From: Rutpela maculata
Lineage: Eukaryota > Arthropoda > Insecta > Coleoptera > Cerambycidae
DNA: 64,000 nucleotides
Assembly: GCA_936432065.2 (NCBI GenBank)
Contig: OW386290.2
Location: 49,990,843-50,054,842 of the forward strand
Reading direction: 5' to 3'
In this document: piece after piece, positions 33,181-44,650 of the stretch
Layout of the letters: every line of letters starts with the position of its first letter
Numbering within the stretch: position 1 is the stretch's first letter
Program-made: the position numbers and the translations under genes
Notes under the pieces: generated by a model
Database searches by the model: none
What the model saw: only the letters and a program-made list of their open reading frames with translations
Told to the model about the DNA's origin: nothing

Positions 33181-34848
33181 CAAGGAAAGCAAGCAAATAA
33201 AATTTATTAACATTCTTAAGTACATATGTGCGCCTCCCCTAAGCCTGGCCTGGAGCCAGCAAGACAACCACGTGGTGAATGTGGGGCTGGGCAGGGCAGG
33301 TTTGGTTTGACTTGACGACGATAACAAAAAGGACAATTAAAATTCCTACCCTAATGTAATGAAAAATGTTACGGATAGCAATAATATTTGACATGTAGTT
33401 AACGCAATTGCTAAAGAAGAAAACTATTTTAGTTTTAGTAAAAAATATATACGGGGTGGTCACTAAAAGAGTAAAGTAATTAACTAGACCAAGCACGTCA
33501 ACATTTGACGGAGGACGGTATAGAGTAGACTCGTTTGTTTTTATGAACTACTTACTTTAGGAGAAAATAAGTCGTCGAAACGGCCGCAAATTTCTTAAAA
33601 ATGTGAATGCTGGTAGTAAGTTCAAAGGTGTGTCTTTAAAGAACAATTTCTATGACACATTTTTAAACATGCCCATTCCGCCGAATCTCGACGGGCTCTT
33701 CTAGTTTATTTAATATCCCACCAATGCTTGCAACTCTTAACGTCTTAAAATTACTAATTAGCTATGAATAACACGCTTGCTTTAATCAATGAAATTCATA
33801 ATTTCATTAAAATATTTTCTCCAGGCCAGTCACTCGATCCAGCTAAAAGTGATCTGCGCAACCAAGTAACAATTTTAGTATTAATACACTATATAAGATA
33901 TTCTGAAAGTTTATTTCTAAGACTACTTATAAATATAAATGGTTTGGAAGGACTCTATAAAACTGACTTAAAACCCTTATAAGAGTACAGGGGCCCACCT
34001 AGAGAAAGACCCACGTGCCTCTTTTTAAAACTACTATTAAAGCTTTTAAGTTTTACTGAATCATCTTTACTCGTAAAATATTTGAAGAGTATTATAAAAC
34101 TATATTTGGTTTAGGATAAGCACTGTTTTAAAATTTAAAAGGCACACACAAATGCATTGAGAAAACGTTTTATATTTAATAAAGTAACTATAAAAGCAAA
34201 TAAATCTATTGCCACATTCATATCATCCACACAATATATGGGCCGCCATGCAGAGTTAAAAAATGAACATATGGCGAATACCGAGAGAGAGTATTTACAA
34301 ATAGAGTATTGGGAGTCCTCACAGTGGCCTAAAATCTTCAACGAGACTAAGTTTACTGTAAAACATGGTTAGATAGTTCTTAAAAATTCGCGCGCCCTCT
34401 AAAAACACAAATTAAAAAAAATATATGGATAATTAATTTTTATTTTCGATGACTTAAAACCTTCACAAAACCAAAACTTGGAACCTCTCCAATATGGCTG
34501 ACCCCTATACATTACTTGATTGCTAGAAATAATGGCAGCTGTAAGCATAAACCCTACTAATTGTGAATAATTCTACTTCTAACGTGTTTTAAAATGTCCA
34601 TTAAATTACCAATTGCTCTTTAAGTACGCCAATTTGTTCCTGTAGAAATATATTTTAAGTCTCATTGGTTTTAAAATATTTAAACTTCTAGGCTATTTTA
34701 AATTCCATTCTAAACCCTTTAAGTAATTAACGCAACTGCTTTAGGGCCTATAGGGTTTATGGCTCCTGTAAAACCTAACCTAAAAATTCGGTTTGATTTT
34801 TAAGATTTTGCCTCATTTGTAGAAAGTTATTGGTAGTACCGCTTGCCA
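33181..34848. other. No feature recognised
   Basis: AT-rich, apparently low in repeats. A 71-codon plus-strand ORF at 34157-34372 has a reasonable composition but no recognisable domain and is not called. Confidence 0.45.
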
Positions 34849-34912
34849 TGTCGCAATGTAGGTCGGATATTGCCTGCCCTCTTCCAGATTTGAGGGTTGT
34901 CTACTATGTGTG
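34849..34912 (+). repeat. SINE tail fragment
   Basis: GCAATGTAGGTCGGATATTGCC and CTTCCAGATTTGAGGGTTG resemble the tail of the SINE at 10640-10830. The promoter part is missing. Confidence 0.45.
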
Positions 34913-34923
34913 TTGTGTTTATT

Positions 34924-34983
34924 CATCCACATACATACGGCATCCACATACATACGGCATCCACATACACACGGCATCCACAA
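34924..34983 (+). repeat. 17 bp minisatellite, three units
   Basis: ATCCACATACATACGGC is repeated three times with one substitution, followed by a partial fourth unit. Confidence 0.9.
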
Positions 34984-36047
34984 ATGCATGAAGTGCCAAC
35001 GAATATTTCTTAATACAGCTTTAAAACTGCCTATTTTAAAACGCTATAGTCTGGACAAAGAGAAACCAAATCCGTTTATGCCTGACTTATTATAGGTTTC
35101 TGCCCATTTCATTAAAATTCTAATAAGTTGTATTTATGAAGGTTCGACTCGAAATTTAGTGATATCAAAGCATATTAGACTTATAGGCCAGCATTAACAG
35201 GATAATTTTATAAAGCGATTATAAAACCTCAACATTTCCTAAATTTTTCAATAAGTTGAACTTAACAACTTTTAGAGTTTTATTGAAGGCTTGACAAATA
35301 CCTTGATAAGTTAGTCATAAACCAATAAAGGCTACAAGATAATTTAGTATTAGTGTAAGTTCTTGAAAGCCTTTTTAAGACTTTTTTTTAAGGCAAGACT
35401 ATCTTTAAGTGCATTTGACATTTATTACATCTGGCATAAATCACTGGTCTATGAGGTGGTCATTATAAAGTACTAATAAAACCTAAATAAACCTAAAAAG
35501 GAATTTAAATTGTTACTTGGGCAATCTTACGTTTCGTGCCGTCCTCCGTAACAATTACATATTATACGTAATAACGCCAACAAGATCTACTTCAGCACTT
35601 TTCTAAGTCATTGAAAATACTGGCATGTATAACACGTTTCGTGTGAAGTAGTAAAGGTGAGATGATAGCAATTAATTTACAGCATGGATATGTTCAAAGA
35701 ACGTATACCTTAGCTCTAACAATCTAACGAGGCAATTAAAACTTTGTCAGTTTACTAGTAGCTAGAATATTTTATACTAAAAGCTTAGTCACTTCAAAGT
35801 TCGAAACTTGCAGATGATCTCCTTGTCAAACTTCACGCTACTGTTCGTGATATTGCCTTCGGAGCGGTACCGAACTGCACGGTGTTTTTATTTTATTGGA
35901 ACTTTGCGAGTAGTTAGTGGTAGAGGTTTAAGTTCTGAAATGTTTAGATCGAATATATGTTAGGAGAACTGTGCTTAAATGTTAATTAAATGATGGTAAA
36001 AATGAACTAAAACCGACCGACAGAAGATATTTAAGTATAAGGTTTAA
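34984..36047. other. No feature recognised
   Basis: No repeat or coding feature supported. It adjoins the unrecognised ORF at 36048-36419. Confidence 0.45.
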
Positions 36048-36419
36048 AAATTTTACCAATTACCAATTAAATCGCGGCTGGCAAGGGCAGCATGTATATA
36101 ATGTTTATACACGATATGATTTTCAGCAGCACTACATATCATGCAGGTACTGCAGGCACTGCTAGAAGTTTGTTTTAAAACAGTTAGATAAAAGCAGTCT
36201 TCATCGTGTTGCAAGTCCACAATTTCACCGACAGCAACACGATTAAAATTTAAGCATTTCCGAGAATTGGTATTGTATTCTGCCGTGGGAAGATTTGTAT
36301 TCTCCCTAAAACGAATTAAAATTTGAATTTCCTTTTCATGCTCATTAGCAATATGTCTTAAACCTCGAGCCCATACTAGGCTATCACAAGAATAGCATCG
36401 ACTACGAGCATGCTGCCCT
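36048..36419 (-). CDS. Unrecognised open frame of about 120 codons, possible exon
   Basis: The minus strand is open from just after a TAG at about 36423 to a TAA at 36048-36050. There is no early methionine, so it is missed by start-based ORF calling. It begins QGQHARSRCYSCDSLVWARG, continues with a charged, balanced middle (..NEHEKEIQILIRFRENTN..), and has CSTCMICSAAENH near its end. The composition is far more protein-like than the surrounding chance ORFs. CYSCD recalls the first finger of Ly6/uPAR-type proteins, but the expected CC..CN ending is not seen. Nearby AG and GT dinucleotides allow exon boundaries. It could instead be a transposon gene fragment. Confidence 0.4.
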
Positions 36420-37963
36420 TGCTAGTTGCATTTTTCAAACTTTATACTTAAATATCTTGGAAATCCTTAACTTTAGGAAGTTGATCCATTAAGACTTTTA
36501 ATCAGCATTAACATACCCCAGTTTTATGACATTTGACTGAAACCACTTTTATATAAGGTCAACTACTATAAAAAAAACATTACCATTAAAAATACTATGA
36601 GAAAATCTGAAGAAAATGTACAGCTACCCAGTACATATACGATTACGCCTGGAACGCGAAAAACTGCAACACTGTTGTAAAAAAGAATACATGATTTGAA
36701 ATGAAATTTTCTCAGCTTTCTGATGTAATTTTCATTTATTTTTAAAATTTGCAAATATGTTTTATTTCCGATTGAAGTTGCACTTTTCGCAGTAGTGTGA
36801 ACTTTAAAAAAAAAAAATTACATTTTCGCGCCTCGATAATGATACTGGAAATACATAAAAAAATATAATTTGAATATATCACTTTATAGGAAATTTCAGG
36901 AAATTTCATAAGCTTCAGTCTATGAAATTTTATCAACGATGCACTGTTTTTAAATAAATTAGGAAAAACTAAATAAATGTACCTCCTTTCTAGCAAATTT
37001 TTGAAAAAAAGGCATTTTTCAAAGTGAACATTTTTTTATTAAAATCGCGATAAAAATTTAAATAAGTTGTACATTTTTTTCTCCAAAATTGTATCAAATT
37101 TCCATCCTTGTTAACCACATTCCAGAAATTATTTTCGTGCATTTTCATTTTTTTATAGGTACCCTAAATAAATAATTCGAAAATAATTGACTAATGCAAT
37201 ACAATGCAATTCAACATGACCAACGTATGCATCATATAACGATAACAAATTTTCATATTCAGTTAAGTCACTAACAACAAAACACCTTCATAATATTAAA
37301 AAATAACAATTGCTGTCACCTAATACGGGAATAACGTGTCGATACATACTGATTTACTCGGAACTCTTCGGTCAACTGCGGCCTCTACATGCGCAGTTTG
37401 ATGTGAGCGTACACCTATCGCTTGTGGTTCATTTATTTATTTGAACTTGTATTTCGTGTTTACGTATGAAGACAACAATTTAAGAGAATAAAAATTAGTG
37501 ATGACACATCTGCGGATAAGGAGCTTTATTTAAAAAAAAAAAGAATAATCAAAATTGGTCCAGTGGGAACTGCTGGCGAAGCCGGAAAAGAAAACGGCGC
37601 TTGTGTTTTAGATATATAGATTTAGGACCATGCCTGGACTTGAATTGACTCCAGTACTGTTTATTACTGTTTATTTTCGTCTGGGTCAGCGTGGGGGTAA
37701 TCTCGTCGTGGCTAGACGTGGCGGAGAAAGGGGTAGTGCATCTGCCTACATGGTTAACCCTTTCTTTAATCTATACAGATTTACGTTAAAAACTATTTTA
37801 AAAAAATAATGTAAAAATAAGCTTGTATTATTGTCAATATCTATAGGATACTCTTCTCATTTTTCTTGTAAATAATGGTAATGGTTTTTGAATATTCTAA
37901 ATTTTGTCATACCAACTGTTGTGAAAAAAAAATATATGGAAAAAAAAATTAAAAAAACACCCC
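36420..37963. other. No feature recognised
   Basis: AT-rich without clear repeats. Somewhat GC-richer patches near 37340-37430 and 37560-37760 hold no convincing frame. Confidence 0.45.
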
Positions 37964-38032
37964 CGTCAGGGATTCGAACCCAAGACCTTTGGATTGCAAG
38001 GCAAAATTTTAGCCACTCGGCCGTCAAACTTC
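37964..38032 (-). repeat. tRNA-like sequence (pseudo-tRNA or SINE head)
   Basis: On the minus strand GACGGCCGAGTGGCTAA is A-box-like. It is followed 35 bases later by GGTCTTGGGTTCGAATCC, an excellent B box. The anticodon stem pairs only with an 8-nt loop and the acceptor ends pair poorly, so a functional tRNA is unlikely. Confidence 0.5.
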
Positions 38033-38082
38033 ACTAGAAAAGTTGAGTGTCTGTAATTAGCACAGTAATTGGAGGTTTTAAC

Positions 38083-40092
38083 TTCGGAATAAAGTCATAT
38101 TGAACGGATTTCGTTCATTTTTGGCAGTATGATAGTAAATGCTTCACAGAAAAGTTTCTATATTGTGCGGGGGCTTGCTAATTTAAAGGGGGTGGCACTT
38201 AAAAAATACATATATATTTATTGGAGCTGAACTAGAATCAAATTCTAAGAAGAAAAGGTTCTATACAATTTTTCACATAAATTGTTAGTTATTAAGTTAT
38301 AACGACTTCAAAATTGCGATTTTAGCTTAAAAAAAAGGTAATTCCATACGGCTTTCGTCAAGTATCTCGAAAAGTATTACTTTATCGAAAAAATGTTACA
38401 GACCAATTACAGAAAGTACAAACTGGGAATTAATAATATTTTTTGTTTATTGATGTAGGATTAATAATTTCGGAGATATTTAAGTTTATATTTGGTATCC
38501 AAGTGTTTCGAAATTACCTCTAAAGTTTAAAATGCATTTTTTTTCTAAAGCAAGTGCTTTAAATCAGCAAAAAAATTGAGCATCTAGGTAATGCTACATC
38601 TTAACGAAAAACTGTATTTGAGATAATTTTTTAAATTACTGGCTAATTAGAGTAACAAAATGGCGACCTTTTTAAATAAAAAAATATAACACACACATTT
38701 TTCCGTTTCCTTTATTTCCGTTTCCTTTATTTCTTATGCTACACGAACGAATAAAGCGCAATTAATTGTCTTTAATTTCATTTCTTAGCATGCGTGACGT
38801 AGGTGTCACAGTTTCTGAGATATTTAACATTTAAACGGCATTTTTCGTCTTATAAACGTTCGGACGCCATTTGTAAACTTTCATATCTCCGAAACTATTA
38901 AATCTATGTAAATAAATAAACAAGCAAAATTCATTATCAGTTTATGAGCTTTATTTTTGGTCTCTACCCATTTTTCAATAAAACTAATATTTATCGAGAT
39001 ATTTCGAAAATACCTTTATAGTTTAAACTGTATTTTTTTTCTAAAGCAAGTGCTGTATACAAATTAATGAGAAACAGTGTTTGAAATTCCTTTTTTTTAT
39101 TATTACTGGCTAATTACAGTAACAAAATGGCGACGTTGTTATTGAAAAAATGTGTAGATGCACATTGCTTTGGTCATAACTTCTTTATTTTTTATGCTAC
39201 AGAAACAAATAAAAAAAACAGTTGAAAGCTTAATTAATAACCTATTATTCTACCTATTAGCATCCTTGACGTAGGTGTCACAGTTTCTGAGATATTTAAT
39301 TCTCACTCTAAATAATCATGTTATGAACTCTTGGATGCCAAATGTAAACTTAAGGCTAGGATTTTGCAGAGTGAGAGGGAAATATGCGTTTATTTTCGAT
39401 TTATTGTAAATATTGAAAAAACTGCACATAGTATAATCTTAAAACTGCTTTAGATACTTGCTATTGATCTAATGAATACAACTATATTTATTTTTTATTA
39501 TAAATTTCTGTTATATTTAGATATCGTAGTTTGTCAATGGAAATAGTGCCTAATTTCATTATTAAAGTATGGCATTTGCCTATATACAAAATTAATGGTA
39601 AAAACTATATATGGTTGTATTCCTAAGAGCAATGGGAAGTATCTGAAATTATTTTAAAGATTATACCATTTATGATTTTTTAAAAATCCTAGCCTTAAAT
39701 ATCTCCGAAATTATTAATCCTACATCAAAACAACAAAAAATATAATTAATTCTCAGTTTGTACTTTCTGTAATTGGTCTGTAACATTTTTTCGATAAAGT
39801 AATACTTTTCGAGATACTTGACGAAAGCCGTTTGGAAATACCTTTTTTAAGCTAAAATCGCAATTTTGAAGTCGTTATAACTTAGAAACTATCAATTTAT
39901 GTGAAAAATTGCATAGAACCTTTTCTTCTTAAAATCTGATTCTACTTCAGCTCCAATAAATATATATATTTTTAAATGCCACCTCTTATAAATTAGCAAG
40001 CCCCCCGCACAATATAGAAACTTTTCTGTGAAGCATTTACTATTATACTGCCAAAAATGAACGAAATCCGTTCAATATGACATTATTCCGAA
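38083..40092. mobile_element. 2 kb foldback element with internal direct repeats
   Basis: The left arm 38083-38485 is matched inverted by 39688-40092 (ATTGAACGGATTTCGTTC, TTTCTATATTGTGCGGG, CGAAAAGTATTACTTTATCG). Between the arms two direct units share TTTCTAAAGCAAGTGCT (38544, 39041), AGTAACAAAATGGCGAC, and GACGTAGGTGTCACAGTTT. They start about 500 bp apart. There is no ORF of note. Confidence 0.8.
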
Positions 40093-41854
40093 ATTTTGCA
40101 TATTTTTTACTGTACTGTACTAAATATATATCATTCCAGAATTATATTTCAACGGACTAGATATATTATGAAATATATATATTAGTAAAATGTATAAACA
40201 AAAAAAAATATATATAGGGAATAACATTTTTGAAATTTTTTTTTTTTTAATTTAAATGATTAATACCTTTTTTATTTACTGATTGATTTTTCAAAAACAT
40301 TAGAGTGCTTCCTCTAGCTAACGCTAATTTACTTTCCAAATTTCAATACAATCGGACTTTTCTTTAAGTTATCGTGCTTACAAGAAACGTGACGGACGGA
40401 CAGATGGGCGGACAGGCGGACGGACAGACGGACATTTTGACAGTTGTTCAGAATTCGTTCACTAACATAATGGTCTGATTTTTTTCTCTACGGGCGATAT
40501 TTACTGTTTTAGAGATATGCCGATAAAACGCAATATACTCTTCGTTTTTGCGAAGACTATAATAATCAGTTTTTGGGAGCCATTTTCAAAGGGCCGTAGC
40601 TCAAAGTATTTGCGGACATATTTTTGCATGTAAAATCTGCTGCACCAGAAGTTTGTCATCGATATTTCCGAAAAACCCTGTATACACTGGTACATACATA
40701 CACACAAACGCGCACACGCACGTACATAAACACGCTGGAAGCCATTCATAAACATCATCTACATAGATTACCCGTTATCTCGTTGTTAGGACCTTCAAGC
40801 ACTCCTGGAGCGAAAACCACCCATAGGATCGACTCAGTACAATAGGAATTTTTGATCAGCATGACTTTAACTACAAAATTGCAAAGTTTCAACCAATCAC
40901 ACCGAAGCTTGCCGAAATTTGACATATATATACATATATATTTTACTTAACCTAAAAGTTGATAAAAAATTCTGAAAAAATTCTGAAAAAATTCTGAAAA
41001 AAATTCCTGAACTATATTGGACTTGAATAAAAATATTTCGACCCCTGCAATTTTTTGATAAAGTTAATAGTTTAAGAGTAAAAAATTCTTGAATATGCAA
41101 TGATGCAATGACGCAATTTACCTAACTTTGACAAATTGTATCTCAAAAACTGTCCATAGAATCTGTTCCATGTGATGAGAATTTTTGATCAGCATGACTT
41201 GAACTATTCCTCCGAAACATCATTTTAATCGGCTTTGTTCCGGGGTTCTTTACTGGTATAATCTTGGACATTTGGCGAAGTATATCTGAAGCACCTTTAA
41301 ATTTAAACAAACGCTTTCATTTGTATTTATTTTACAACTAGCTTGTGCTCCGCGGTTACGTTCCATCATTTCCCACACTATCACTTTATCGTCCAATGTT
41401 CTGCCATATTCCGCCTCTGTCCGATAAACGTTCCTGACCTTCCCACCACTGTCTCCCATTTTCCCATCATCTCATATTTCCATCTTCCTTTACCGTCACA
41501 CTTCCCCGCGATATTCCCACCACCTGCTATAAAGCAATCTATTCTGTAAGATGAAAAAATGTCTGGTCATATGCGATTTTTTTTTCAAAATCGTCGAACC
41601 GTTTTCGTGTCATGTTGGAACAAACATTCAGATTGGCATACAGACACAAAAATTTTCAAAATACATTTTCTGTCTTTGGTGTCATTAAAAAAACTCAAAG
41701 ATATTTAAAGTTATAAGAAAAAACAAGATTACAAAAATATTTGTTGCAGAATTATGAGATTTATTTACGTGGATGTGCGTGCAATTGGGAACCACCAGTT
41801 CGCCTGTCCAACTTAATAAACATGCCGTTACGAATTTGGATTCAGTAAACCAAT
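40093..41854. other. Low-complexity stretch, no gene recognised
   Basis: Contains the GGAC/GGACA minisatellite (own entry) and three copies of ATTCTGAAAAA at about 40970-41004. GAGAATTTTTGATCAGCATGACTT-type sequence occurs twice, near 40850 and 41190. A pyrimidine-rich patch lies at 41380-41530. None of the ORFs here is credible. Confidence 0.5.
40389..40432 (+). repeat. GGACGGACA-type minisatellite
   Basis: Repeated GACGGACA/GGCGGACA units form a purine-rich tract, followed by CATTTTGACAGTTG. Confidence 0.85.
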
Positions 41855-42214
41855 TTATACACCTACATTATGGATTTATTAGGATTTATTGCAATATCAG
41901 AAATATATTTTTATAATATAATTAGACCAGACCAAACTTTGAAAACTTACAACGTAATAACCTGGATAGATAAAGTTTTAGAAATTATAGTTAAAATTTT
42001 GTATTCACTAAAGAATCATGACCGGTTTTATTATACACCTACATTATGGATTTATTAGGATTTATTGCAATATCAGAAATATATTTTTATAATATAATTA
42101 GACCAGACCAAACTTTGAAAACTTACAACGTAATAACCTGGATAGATAAAGTTTTAGAAATTATAGTTAAAATTTTGTATTCACTAAAACCCTAAAGAAT
42201 CATGACCGGTTTTA
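41855..42214 (+). repeat. Recent tandem duplication, unit about 176 bp
   Basis: TTATACACCTACATTATGG begins units at 41855 and 42031. The two are identical as far as I can read, except for a 6-7 bp insertion (AAACCCT context) near the end of the second. The ORF at 41870-42058 spans the junction and is a by-product. Confidence 0.9.
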
Positions 42215-42412
42215 TAGTTTCTACGTTAACTTTTTTAATAATTCATTCAACTTTCTGTTCCATTTATTATTTTAATATTATGTGTAAAAGTATTTTATAG
42301 CCGGCAGCATATTAAATTTGAATAACACTGGTTTACAAAGATAGCGCAGAATAATCCAGATAGAGAAACTTTGAAAGCGTTTCTTACTATACGAGTCATA
42401 AAATGTTACTTG

Positions 42413-42775
42413 AATATTTTAACCTCCCCACAATAAAATTGTGGGAGGTTACTACACTTAGTCCAAAATCGAAAATTGAGATACATCAAATCTTTACGTT
42501 TTGAGGTCCCAGGAACCCAAAAAAGTGGTTTTTGAAAAATGTCTGTGTGTGTGTATGTACGAAACGGATTTGGATGAAACTTTGCATGAGGGTTTCTTTA
42601 GTGCTCCAGAAGATCTGAAAAGGTTTTGGTTGAGATCGGATTACGTTTAGTACCGTTTTGGCACAACAAGTTGTTTATTTTATGATTACTTACAATTTGT
42701 AATCGAACCATTGAAAAGCAGTAAAAATTCCAATTTCAACGATATATCACACTTGCACCCTTTCGATTTCGTTAA
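42413..42775. repeat. Dispersed repeat family A, copy 2
   Basis: Same-orientation partner of 111-503. It opens with the hairpin CCTCCCCACAAT..ATTGTGGGAGG, shares GTCCCAGGAA and AGTGCTCCAGAAGAT, and ends at CACCCTTTCGATTT. Confidence 0.8.
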
Positions 42776-44329
42776 AAAAATTAAGAATAATTCGTTATAT
42801 GTGCAAACACGACAGCATCCAAAAAATATTATTGGTATTATCGTTATCGTTATCGTAACCTTTGTGAATGTTGATTAATAGGTTGTGATACGTGACGTCA
42901 CAGCTAAACTGAAAATGTATATATTTCTTAAGATTTAAGAATATAACGTAGCTATTATTAAAATTTCTGCCTGGTTCCTGTACTTTCAACTAAAATTTAG
43001 TACAGTGTAATGGTTTATGAAGTTCTAAATACTTTGTCCTAATAAAATAGGACTCTGTTTGTAGGTTGGAAATCTAACCTGTAATTAGCGGTCTATTTTT
43101 ATTAATGAACCATACAGAAAAATTATTTGCGTGAATTTTTAAATATATCGCCACTGTGGCTCCAAGCTAAAAATGCGCATACAAATATTAAAATGAGAAT
43201 AAACTTGAAAAACTTAAACATGATGCAGATATGTCCCTAAATATATTTCATAACCTAAAATTCAACATTCGTAAAGGTTACCAACCCAAATATTTTTGAG
43301 AATGTCAAAGATATTTTAGTTGTTTTTTTTTAAAGGTAATAATTGTTTATAGCCGTGTTCGAGTATTACGTCTAATTGATGGGACGCGTCACAATCGTTC
43401 ATTTAATGCAAATCGAGCTAACCGAGCTAAATCTGAAACGTTCAAATATTACAAAATAAACGACTCGGGCGAAGCTCGACTTGCTCGGACTTTTTTGATC
43501 GGGCAGGAAGATTTTAATTTGACGCATGCGTAGTCTGCTTATTGACTTGTTGAGGTTAGAGTGCCATTTGGGCTAAATTCTGTATTATTATTTTTATTCG
43601 CTATTCAATGTTCTACAAAATCTTCGAAACGTTATCTTTTAATACCCTTATAATATCCGGAAATTGATTAACATGCAACATAAACAAATATGAAAGGTTA
43701 TGTTTTAACAGATTGCTTGTAGTCCACTTCAGTTCGTTCGATATTTGTTCATGAAATAACCCCGCAACATAATCCGAATCAGACAGCATAATGCTATACT
43801 TATCGACATCAGAAACTCCCACCATATCAGGCGTTGCCTATTTTCCGGCAACCCCCTTAGCCAAACTTTCCTCTACTATAAGCTACTACTATCCTAAACT
43901 ATATCTTTCCTCAACTTTACATCTTCAGTCCTTTCTATTCCCTCTCTTTTACTCAATTTGTTCTTATTTATCCGTTTTGTTCTTTTGTCCTTTTTGTCTC
44001 TAAATTCCCCAACCCAAAAATTTCAAAAATTAACATATTTTAAATTTTAATTTTTCTTTCCGACCACATTTTCCTGGAGGCAGGGAGACCAACAGGGGGG
44101 CAGTTCTCGAACAGGTTTTTTCATTTAGTTTTTCCCGAGCCAACAACCAAAATTTATTCGGTGTGTGTGTGCTACGCTAATTTATTAGACAGGAGTTTTA
44201 ATTTTTTCCCTCAATTGTTGTTTGAGCCGAACCGGACCTGCCCCGTTCAACTCTACATGATTGGTTGGCTTCGGGCTAGGCTCCGGGAAAATGCATGTAG
44301 CTATTAATTTAAAATAAAATTCTTCGTAT
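42776..44329. other. No gene recognised
   Basis: Includes a short (TATCGT)n run near 42840. The 70-codon minus-strand ORF at 43613-43825 (starts MVGVSDVDKYSIM) has moderate composition but no recognisable domain and is not called. The adjoining 43840-44000 is pyrimidine-rich. Confidence 0.45.
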
Positions 44330-44412
44330 CTCGATATTTACATTGAAGCAACGTTCATCGTGGTTAGTATTTGGATGGGCGGCTCGTCTGGGGAAACATG
44401 GCGATCTACGTC
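44330..44412 (+). repeat. 5S-rRNA-like fragment (possible SINE3-type head)
   Basis: CATTGAAGCAACGTT followed by GTGGTTAGTATTTGGATGGG and CTGGGGAAACA aligns with the 5S rRNA internal promoter region (ATTAAGCAGCGTC..GGTTAGTACTTAGATGGG..TTGGGAACAC) from memory. Downstream a hairpin ATCCTTCGGATGGGATGTAA (about 44491) resembles 3' regions of arthropod LINE/SINEs. Not a functional 5S gene. Confidence 0.5.
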
Positions 44413-44650
44413 CAACTTCTAGCGGCTTGCATATCAGCGTATACACATAAGCTATGTAATTTCTAAACAAGGATTACGTAGTGGATATACCATCCTTCGG
44501 ATGGGATGTAAAGCAGTCGGTTCCTTGTCTATTTAGGCAAGTAAAAGATCCTTACTCCTCCAGAGAAGAGGTTCGGCAAAATTTTCAGGTTGGGGGTAAC
44601 TCGTCTCCTGGTGATATAGTACGTCGGATGGCAGGCTCTAGCGTTCACTA

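Noticed and set aside
37964..38032. A functional tRNA gene on the minus strand
   Set aside because: The A and B boxes are good, but the anticodon arm needs an 8-nt loop and the acceptor ends do not pair well.
42184..42196. Telomere-like AACCCTAAA motif inserted in the second tandem unit
   Set aside because: A single short occurrence. Insect telomeres are normally TTAGG, and this could arise by chance or replication slippage.
43613..43825. 70-codon minus-strand ORF starting MVGVSDVDKYSIM as a gene
   Set aside because: Moderate composition only. It ends in AT-rich sequence with no recognisable domain and no supporting repeat structure.
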